From: Ruminococcaceae bacterium UBA5295
Lineage (GTDB): Bacteria > Bacillota > Clostridia > Oscillospirales > Acutalibacteraceae
Length of the DNA: 19,275 nt
Direction: 5' to 3'
Assembly: GCA_002411365.1 (NCBI GenBank)
Contig: DHSD01000007.1
Span: 1 to 19,275 of the forward strand
Shown: positions 14,432 to 19,275 of the stretch, piece by piece
Numbering within the stretch: the first letter of the stretch is position 1
Layout: the number at the start of each line of letters is the position of its first letter
Made by a program: the position numbers and the translations under genes
The notes under the pieces: generated by a model
What the model saw: only the letters and a program-made list of their open reading frames with translations
Database searches by the model: none
What the model was told of the DNA's origin: nothing

Positions 14432-14459
14432 ATTTTATTTTAAATTACGGCCTACTCAA
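14432..14459 (-). promoter_or_regulatory. Candidate promoter for the glpA-dha operon
   Basis: TTGAGT (14459-14454), a 16-nt spacer and TAAAAT (14437-14432) on the minus strand overlap the glpP stop codon. The start would be near 14425, giving a leader of about 125 nt that contains the terminator/antiterminator. The -35 is imperfect; read-through from glpP is an alternative. Confidence 0.5.
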
Positions 14460-15018
14460 ACCATAGGCTTTCTTTTGTGGTGGAAACAGCAGTAGCACCT
14501 GCACCGAGCGCCGCAACAATGTCTTCTTTATCGAGTATCATGCCGCCGGCTATAATCGGCGTGTCTGCCTTTTTTACACACCGGCTGATGATTTTCGGCA
14601 TCACGCCCGGAAGTATCTCGTTAAAATCAGCGCCGTCCGAAGCAATGTGCTTCTCGGCATTGGCAAGGGACATTGAGTCCAGCAGAAAATGGCGCTCCAC
14701 TGTGATAAGCCCCATTTTTTTCGCACAGTTCACAAGCTGCGACCTCGTGCTTATTATCCCGTCAGCTTCTGTGTCTGTTTTGACAAAGCGCACCGAAATC
14801 TCACGCGGCGCCAGGCCGTCAATCAGGTCTATGTGCACTATGGCAAGTTTATCAGTAGATTTTATCTGTTCGACGATTTTACTGATGTTGCACAGGTCGC
14901 CGAAAAGTACAAACACCACGCGGCTCGGCGAAACGAGGGCACGCTTAAGCCCCTCCATGCTTTTTACTGCAGCAATCACTGGAAAATCCAGCAGTCGCTC
15001 CTGCATCTGATCCTGCAT
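14452..15018 (-). CDS. glpP: Glycerol-3-phosphate-responsive antiterminator GlpP
   Basis: GlpP binds leader mRNA of glp operons when glycerol-3-phosphate is present and prevents early termination. The 188-residue protein matches the family along its length: FPVIAAVKSMEGLKRAL, VVFVLFGDLCNISKIV, HIDLIDGL, DGIISTRSQLV, VERHFLLDSMSL, ILPGVMPKII, TPIIAGGMI and GAGATAVSTT. The last three are the phosphate-binding end of its TIM-barrel-like fold. ATG 15018 has AGGAAGG about 10 nt upstream. It follows the hydrolase by 57 nt, and two candidate target leaders flank this gene pair. Confidence 0.95.
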   Translation of the reverse strand: MQDQMQERLLDFPVIAAVKSMEGLKRALVSPSRVVFVLFGDLCNISKIVEQIKSTDKLAIVHIDLIDGLAPREISVRFVKTDTEADGIISTRSQLVNCAKKMGLITVERHFLLDSMSLANAEKHIASDGADFNEILPGVMPKIISRCVKKADTPIIAGGMILDKEDIVAALGAGATAVSTTKESLWFE

Positions 15019-15075
15019 CTAAGCTTTACCTTCCTCTTGCCGCACGCCATGCACTCTGGCGGTAGGCTGAAATTT

Positions 15076-15888
15076 CTACCGCTGTATCCTGTTTTCAATC
15101 CAGCGGATAACATCGCCAATGACTTCGTCCCTGCAGTATTCGTTCATAATCTCGTGGTAGCATTTGCCATAAATCTTAAGCTGCTTGTCCTGCGAGCCTA
15201 TCATTGTGAAAAATTTGCAGGAATCTTCGTATGAAACTATCTTATCACACTCACCATGCATTAGCAAAGCAGGGTCTTTGAACTCGCCTGCATTTTCACC
15301 AAGCCACCGGACGCCGTCCTGCATGGCATAAATAAGCCCTGCTGTAATAACATGGCAGCGCAGCGGGTCATCGGCATACGCTTTGCAAACTTTAGGGTCA
15401 CGGCAGATGTTGTCTGTAAGCTCGTTCGGAAAAGTCTTATGTGGATCCAAGCCATCCGGTATCTGCTTAAATGCCCCTGCTACATCATTTGTAAGGGCTC
15501 CTGAAAGTACGAGGCCGTTTACCTTGCCAGGATATTTTGCACCATAGCACGCGACTGTAAATCCTCCCATGCTGTGGCCTATCAGAAACACCGGCAACTT
15601 CGGATTTTCTTTTTTCGCCAGATCCACAATAAAATTGGTGTCATCTGTGAGGCAGTTGAAGTCTTTTAGATAAGCACGCTCGCCGTCTGATTTTCCATGC
15701 CCACGGTGGTCAAAGCGGTAGACGGAAAAATTATGCTCATTAAGCTTTTCCGTAAGATAATTGTACCTGCCCTGATGCTCACACAGCCCATGGACAACAA
15801 CGGCAACGGCCTTCGCATTTTCTGATGTGTCTTTCCGGGCATAGAGGTGAAACCCATCATATGAATCAATCATCTTTTCCGCCTGCAT
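15076..15888 (-). CDS. Alpha/beta hydrolase, monoacylglycerol lipase-like
   Basis: The 270-residue protein has the serine aminopeptidase/monoacylglycerol lipase layout: VVHGLCEHQGRY (oxyanion region, about 32-42), FDHRGHGKSDG (59-69), nucleophile elbow GHSMGG with S106, then D215 in HGECDKIV and H245 in CYHEIMNE. There is no signal peptide, so it should act in the cytosol. Its place in front of glpP in a glycerol cluster suggests it releases glycerol from monoacylglycerols or a related ester; that substrate is inference. The ATG has AAAGGAGGAG. The promoter and leader upstream suggest regulation together with the glp genes. Confidence 0.9.
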   Translation of the reverse strand: MQAEKMIDSYDGFHLYARKDTSENAKAVAVVVHGLCEHQGRYNYLTEKLNEHNFSVYRFDHRGHGKSDGERAYLKDFNCLTDDTNFIVDLAKKENPKLPVFLIGHSMGGFTVACYGAKYPGKVNGLVLSGALTNDVAGAFKQIPDGLDPHKTFPNELTDNICRDPKVCKAYADDPLRCHVITAGLIYAMQDGVRWLGENAGEFKDPALLMHGECDKIVSYEDSCKFFTMIGSQDKQLKIYGKCYHEIMNEYCRDEVIGDVIRWIENRIQR

Positions 15889-15930
15889 AAAACTCCTCCT
15901 TTAAAATCATATTATAACCATATTATATAT

Positions 15931-16018
15931 AAAAAAACGAAATCAAAAAACCACTTTGGCTGATTGTGCTGCAAAGTAGGATTTTTTGCTTTCGTTTCAC
16001 TCAAACACTTAAGAAAGC
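15931..16018 (-). promoter_or_regulatory. Hydrolase-glpP leader: terminator with overlapping antiterminator, candidate GlpP site
   Basis: On the minus strand a long imperfect stem (outer arms 15997-15990 and 15942-15935, inner CTTTG/CAAAG) ends in a run of seven T (15937-15931): a strong intrinsic terminator between promoter and gene. GCTTTC (16018-16013) can instead pair with GAAAGC (15993-15988) in the terminator's 5' arm. The 19-nt loop of that hairpin holds AGTGTTTGAG, as in the glpA leader. This would let GlpP control its own gene. Confidence 0.74.
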
Positions 16019-16038
16019 TCTATTCTGTTTCAGCTATT

Positions 16039-16067
16039 AGTTTAAACCATGGATGCCCGAATGTCAA
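16039..16067 (-). promoter_or_regulatory. Promoter of the hydrolase-glpP operon
   Basis: Minus strand -35 TTGACA (16067-16062), 17-nt spacer, -10 TAAACT (16044-16039). The start near 16032 gives a leader of about 145 nt that contains the whole antiterminator/terminator. Confidence 0.72.
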
Positions 16068-16180
16068 TAAGTAAATAAATTATTTTGTTTATTAATGCAA
16101 ACTTTGTGCGATTTTACGGATTTCGCATTATTTGTAAAATTTGAATCGGTTTTTGTCCGCATTTTTAAAACCTATAGTAT

Positions 16181-16206
16181 ATATCATTCGTTTTGTTGAA
16201 TGATAT
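16181..16206. repeat. Perfect 9-bp inverted repeat in the divergent glpK/hydrolase region
   Basis: ATATCATTC (16181-16189) and GAATGATAT (16198-16206) are perfect complements around an 8-nt spacer. It lies between the two divergent promoters (16039-16067 and 16299-16327) and is AT-rich without a U-run, so an operator is more likely than a terminator. Apart from this, a short TGCGA/TCGCA repeat (16107-16127), and the listed promoters and leader, 15889-16441 shows nothing coding. Confidence 0.45.
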
Positions 16207-16274
16207 TTAATGCCATGGATTTTATGTTTTATGCTTACGTGTTGTCTCTATTTAGGCAAAGTACGACATGTGTA

Positions 16275-16298
16275 TAAACAAATGTAAAAACTTGTTTA
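16275..16298. promoter_or_regulatory. Operator-like inverted repeat at the glpK -35 box
   Basis: TAAACAA (16275-16281) and TTGTTTA (16292-16298) form a perfect 7-bp dyad with a 10-bp centre. The right half directly abuts the -35 box at 16299. A dimeric DNA-binding regulator could repress or activate glpK here. The regulator is unknown. Confidence 0.5.
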
Positions 16299-16327
16299 TT
16301 TACAGCCGACAATATATATGCTAAAAT
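16299..16327 (+). promoter_or_regulatory. glpK-glpF promoter
   Basis: -35 TTTACA (16299-16304), 17-nt spacer, -10 TAAAAT (16322-16327). The start near 16334 gives a leader of about 108 nt. The leader can form a GATTG/CAATC hairpin (16342-16376) but has no U-run behind it, so I do not see a terminator of the kind found in the other two leaders. Confidence 0.8.
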
Positions 16328-16441
16328 CATGCCGATAAATCAGATTGATTTTATTCATAATGTATAAAGCCAATCTTGATGTTCTCTGATCACTTAAAAG
16401 TCCGCAAACAGCAGATTTAAAAAAAGTTGGGAGGAATTATC

Positions 16442-17935
16442 TTGCAAAAGTACATTATGGCTCTGGACGCCGGAACAACAAGCTCGCGCTGCATCATTTT
16501 CAATGAGCACGGCGATATGGTAAGCGTAGCGCAGAAAGAGTTCAAGCAGTATTTCCCTAAGCCCGGGTGGGTAGAGCATGATGCAATGGAAATATGGTCT
16601 ACACAAATCGGCGTTGCGCAGGAAGCAATGTACCGCATAAACATCACGGCAAAAAGCATCGCCGCAATCGGCATTGCGAACCAGCGTGAAACAACAGTTG
16701 TGTGGGACAAAAAAACCGGCGAGCCCATATGCCACGCCATCGTCTGGCAGTGCAGGCGTACCGCTGAGTATGCAGACAAACTGAAGGCTAAGGGCCTCAC
16801 AGATGTTTTCCGTGAAAAAACCGGCCTTATAATCGACGCATATTTTTCTGCCACAAAATTAAAATGGATACTCGACAATGTGCCCGGCGCACGGCAAAAA
16901 GCAGAAAACGGGCAACTTTTATTCGGCACAATTGATTCATGGCTCATATGGAAACTTACAGGCGGCAAAGTGCATGTTACCGATTACTCCAACGCATCGC
17001 GCACTATGCTTTTCAACATCAGGAAGCTTGAATGGGATAAAGATATCCTGAAAGAGCTCGATATACCTGAATGTATGCTGCCTGAAGTAAAGCCGTCAAG
17101 CTGCATTTACGGTGAAACAGACCCTTCAATTTTCGGATCATCTATACCGATTTCAGGCGTAGCCGGCGACCAGCAGTCGGCGTTGTTTGGGCAAACGTGC
17201 TTTAAGGCCGGTGAAGCTAAAAACACATATGGCACAGGCTGCTTCCTTCTTATGAACACAGGCGAAAAACCGGTATTTTCAAAGAATGGCCTTGTGACTA
17301 CAATTGCATGGGGCCTTGACAACAAAGTTTACTATGCCCTTGAAGGTTCGATCTTTGTCGCGGGCGCAGCTATCCAGTGGCTTCGTGACCAGCTTAAAGT
17401 AATAGACAGCTCCCCTGACTCGGAATATATGGCAAACAAAGTAAAGGATACAAACGGTGTTTATGTAGTCCCTGCTTTTACGGGGCTTGGCGCTCCTTAT
17501 TGGGACCAATATGCAAGGGGCACTATTGTAGGCCTCACACGCGGGGCAAATAAATACCACATCATACGTGCGACGCTTGACTCACTTGCTTACCAGACTT
17601 TAGACGTTTTAAAAGCAATGGAGAAAGATTCAGGCATACATCTTGACTCACTCAAAGTAGACGGCGGCGCATGTGCCAATAACTACCTTATGCAGTTCCA
17701 GTCGGACATTCTGAACGTGCCTGTACACCGTCCGGCATGTATCGAAACTACGGCAATGGGTGCTTCTTACCTTGCAGGCCTCGCAGTTAAATACTGGTCA
17801 AGCCAAAAAGACATCCTTAAAAACTGGGAGATGTCAAGGGAGTTTAAGCCTGCTATGGATGAAAACGTCCGTCAAAATCTTACACAAGGCTGGCATAAAG
17901 CTGTAAAATGCTCGTTTGGCTGGGCAAAGGAATAA
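16442..17935 (+). CDS. glpK: Glycerol kinase GlpK
   Basis: GlpK phosphorylates glycerol with ATP to sn-glycerol-3-phosphate, the inducer sensed by GlpP. From TTG 16442 the protein has 497 residues and the FGGY-kinase order: MQKYIMALDAGTTSSRCI with the phosphate loop at 9-15, IGIANQRETTVVWDK (77-90), TDYSNASRTMLFNI (180-193), catalytic D243 in GVAGDQQSALFGQ, and GLGAPYWDQYARG. The frame opens at TTG 16427, but that codon overlaps the ribosome binding site GGGAGG, which is spaced 7 nt from TTG 16442. There is no His between residues 211 and 243, where many low-GC Gram-positive GlpK carry the His phosphorylated by HPr. Confidence 0.97.
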   Translation: MQKYIMALDAGTTSSRCIIFNEHGDMVSVAQKEFKQYFPKPGWVEHDAMEIWSTQIGVAQEAMYRINITAKSIAAIGIANQRETTVVWDKKTGEPICHAIVWQCRRTAEYADKLKAKGLTDVFREKTGLIIDAYFSATKLKWILDNVPGARQKAENGQLLFGTIDSWLIWKLTGGKVHVTDYSNASRTMLFNIRKLEWDKDILKELDIPECMLPEVKPSSCIYGETDPSIFGSSIPISGVAGDQQSALFGQTCFKAGEAKNTYGTGCFLLMNTGEKPVFSKNGLVTTIAWGLDNKVYYALEGSIFVAGAAIQWLRDQLKVIDSSPDSEYMANKVKDTNGVYVVPAFTGLGAPYWDQYARGTIVGLTRGANKYHIIRATLDSLAYQTLDVLKAMEKDSGIHLDSLKVDGGACANNYLMQFQSDILNVPVHRPACIETTAMGASYLAGLAVKYWSSQKDILKNWEMSREFKPAMDENVRQNLTQGWHKAVKCSFGWAKE

Positions 17936-17960
17936 AATAGATGAAAGAGGTGTAAATACC

Positions 17961-18677
17961 ATGCTACCTTATCTCGCAGAATTTATTGGCACAACCATTA
18001 TGATCATCCTCGGCGATGGTGTATGTGCCAATGTGAACCTCAACAAATCTGGAATGAAAGGCGCCGGGTCGGTACAAATAACATTTGGATGGGGCCTTGC
18101 AGTGCTTCTTCCGGCATTTGTGTTTGGCGCAGCTTCCGGTGCACATTTTAACCCCGGTGTTACCATAGGCCTCGCGGCAGCCGGAAAATTTGCATGGGGA
18201 ATGGTACCTGGCTACATCGTAGCACAGATAGCCGGTGCATTTTTAGGCTCCTGCATTGTATATTTACTGTTTAAAGACCAATTCGATGAGACAACCGACG
18301 AAAAGGCTATCCTCGGATGCTTCTCCACAAGCCCTGCTATCCGTGACATTCCCCGCAATTTCTTCACTGAACTGATTACTACTTTTCTCCTTGTCTTTAC
18401 CATCCTCGGTATAGGCAATGTTAAGGGCGCAGGCACAATAGGCCTCAATTACCTGCTTGTTTTCGGTATAATTGTTTCTATCGGCATGTCTCTTGGCGGC
18501 CTCACGGGATACGCCATGAATCCGGCAAGGGATTTAGGCCCGCGCATTGCACATGCCCTCCTTCCAATTAAGCACAAAGGCTCTTCAGACTGGCAGTACG
18601 GACTTATAGTGCCTATCTTTGGACCTGTAGCAGGCTGCCTGCTGGCCGCACTGCTTTTCAATGTCATTCCATGGTAA
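17961..18677 (+). CDS. glpF: Glycerol uptake facilitator GlpF (aquaglyceroporin)
   Basis: GlpF is a membrane channel that lets glycerol diffuse in, where GlpK traps it. The 238-residue protein has the six-helix MIP fold with two half-helix motifs: HFNPGVTIG, where NPG (64-66) replaces the first NPA, and MNPARDLGPR (NPA 187-189). The Arg and Asp after the second motif are typical of glycerol-conducting members. ATG 17961 has AGAGGTG upstream and lies 25 nt behind the glpK stop; the frame is open upstream into glpK, but that start is not credible. A strong terminator follows. Confidence 0.96.
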   Translation: MLPYLAEFIGTTIMIILGDGVCANVNLNKSGMKGAGSVQITFGWGLAVLLPAFVFGAASGAHFNPGVTIGLAAAGKFAWGMVPGYIVAQIAGAFLGSCIVYLLFKDQFDETTDEKAILGCFSTSPAIRDIPRNFFTELITTFLLVFTILGIGNVKGAGTIGLNYLLVFGIIVSIGMSLGGLTGYAMNPARDLGPRIAHALLPIKHKGSSDWQYGLIVPIFGPVAGCLLAALLFNVIPW

Positions 18678-18737
18678 AAACGTTGCAGCATAAATAAAAG
18701 TGCTGTTTTACTACACTGCAGCCCTTCTTACTCATTT

Positions 18738-18770
18738 GTCGTCCGGATTAATTCCGGGCGGCATTTTTTT
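18738..18770 (+). terminator. Intrinsic terminator of glpK-glpF
   Basis: GTCGTCCGG (18738-18746) pairs with CCGGGCGGC (18754-18762) over 9 bp including two G-U pairs, with a 7-nt loop, then a run of seven T (18764-18770). Confidence 0.9.
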
Positions 18771-18784
18771 ATTTTATAAATAGC

Positions 18785-18799
18785 GGGCTTGCGAAGCCC
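18785..18799. repeat. Short GC hairpin behind the glpF terminator
   Basis: GGGCTT (18785-18790) and AAGCCC (18794-18799) form a 6-bp stem with a 3-nt loop, followed by TTCTTTAT. It may be a backup terminator, or on the minus strand part of a terminator for something to the right. Confidence 0.4.
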
Positions 18800-19047
18800 T
18801 TCTTTATATATTACTGCGGGCATTGACGTATAAAATAAAGGCAATCTCTATCCGGATAAAGTAACAGCTTATTAATATAGTTTTTTAAATACATAAGCAA
18901 TATTGTGTTGTTTTATAATCACATGATCAGCTGCCTGAGTATAATATTCCAATTTAGAATTTAGTTCTAATGTAAAAAGTCGAATAATTCTCTATTACAA
19001 ATTTACTATATTACCATATAAATAAAAACAAATTTTAAATTATATTG

Positions 19048-19076
19048 TTGACATTCCACAACATTGGTGATAAGAT
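19048..19076 (+). promoter_or_regulatory. Promoter in the AT-rich right end
   Basis: -35 TTGACA (19048-19053), 17-nt spacer, -10 TAAGAT (19071-19076). It points towards the open frame at the right edge. The rest of 18800-19206 is very AT-rich and shows no credible gene. Confidence 0.5.
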
Positions 19077-19206
19077 ACTTTTAGTTAAACATTTTATAAA
19101 ACTTTATTGTATAACTTACTTGTAACTGATAAAACGTAAAAAATTTTTGCCTGTTCCTGTATGGATTGTTATTAAAACCCTACTAAAATGGCTTTGTAAA
19201 GTAAAC

Positions 19207-19275
19207 ATGAAAGAATATGACGAGGAAACAGCCAATTGCTTTAAGCGACAAGAAAAAGCTTGCGTTTGCTTCTGG
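19207..19275 (+). CDS. Possible start of an unidentified gene cut by the window edge
   Basis: An open frame runs from ATG 19207 to the end of the window (23 codons so far, MKEYDEETANCFKRQEKA at its start). The frame is open upstream to a stop near 19129, with a TTG at about 19149 as another start. No clear ribosome binding site is seen before either. The promoter at 19048-19076 points to it. I do not recognise the product. Confidence 0.3.
   Translation, partial: MKEYDEETANCFKRQEKACVCFW

Noticed and set aside
15935..15997. Hairpin as the terminator of a plus-strand gene
   Set aside because: No plus-strand gene lies before it; it lies between the hydrolase promoter and gene, so a leader attenuator fits better.
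16334..16441. GlpP-type terminator in the glpK leader
   Set aside because: The GATTG/CAATC hairpin has no U-run and the loop motif match is poor.

Overview
The window looks like a chromosomal segment of an anaerobic Gram-positive bacterium, most likely a clostridial Firmicute. The grounds are strong AGGAGG-type ribosome binding sites, frequent TTG/GTG starts, a GlpP-type antiterminator, a PTS-dependent dihydroxyacetone kinase with a one-domain DhaM, and an anaerobic flavin/Fe-S glycerol-3-phosphate dehydrogenase. I cannot name the genus from sequence alone.

Region 1 (1-8260) is a complete type I-C CRISPR-Cas locus on the minus strand: cas3, then cas5c-cas8c(cas11c)-cas7-cas4-cas1-cas2, then a leader and the first two repeats of an array that runs off the left edge. 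cas3 (6008-8179) has its own promoter and terminator. The six-gene Cascade/adaptation operon starts from a separate promoter at 5775-5803. A hidden Cas11c small subunit starts at a GTG inside cas8c (3594) behind a perfect AAGGAGG.

The most interesting element lies between cas5c and cas3 and is transcribed the opposite way. It is a small RNA gene of about 110 nt (promoter 5859-5887, RNA about 5894-6004, terminator 5970-6004) that begins with a rearranged copy of the CRISPR repeat ending in the 11-nt handle TGGGTTGAAAC. Its guide-like part, TTAGGGATTTACAATGT, matches a site 130 bp upstream (5814-5830). That site is preceded by TTC, the type I-C PAM, and sits just upstream of the -35 box of the Cascade operon promoter. 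Over 17 nt the only mismatches are at positions 6 and 12, the bases that type I Cascades flip out and do not read. This is the expected layout of a CreR-like, Cas-regulating RNA that steers Cascade to repress its own operon. I infer that role; it is not shown.

Region 2 (8407-15888, minus strand) is a glycerol catabolism cluster. A promoter and structured leader precede a monoacylglycerol-lipase-like hydrolase and glpP. A second promoter and leader precede glpA-like (with a BFD-type [2Fe-2S] domain), a second FAD/NAD oxidoreductase, a DUF1667 Cys-rich protein, dhaL, dhaM, dhaK and a DhaS-type TetR regulator. Both leaders carry an intrinsic terminator whose 5' arm can instead pair upstream, forming a hairpin with a shared loop sequence AGTGTWTGAG. 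These are good candidates for GlpP-controlled antitermination sites.

Region 3 (16299-18770, plus strand) is glpK-glpF, transcribed divergently, with its own promoter, an operator-like inverted repeat at the -35 box, and a strong terminator. The last 500 bp are AT-rich and hold a promoter and the possible start of an unidentified gene.

Together, the hydrolase releases glycerol from monoacylglycerols, GlpF imports it, GlpK makes glycerol-3-phosphate, and the GlpA module oxidises this to dihydroxyacetone phosphate. DhaKLM phosphorylates free dihydroxyacetone to the same product. No glycerol dehydrogenase is visible here.
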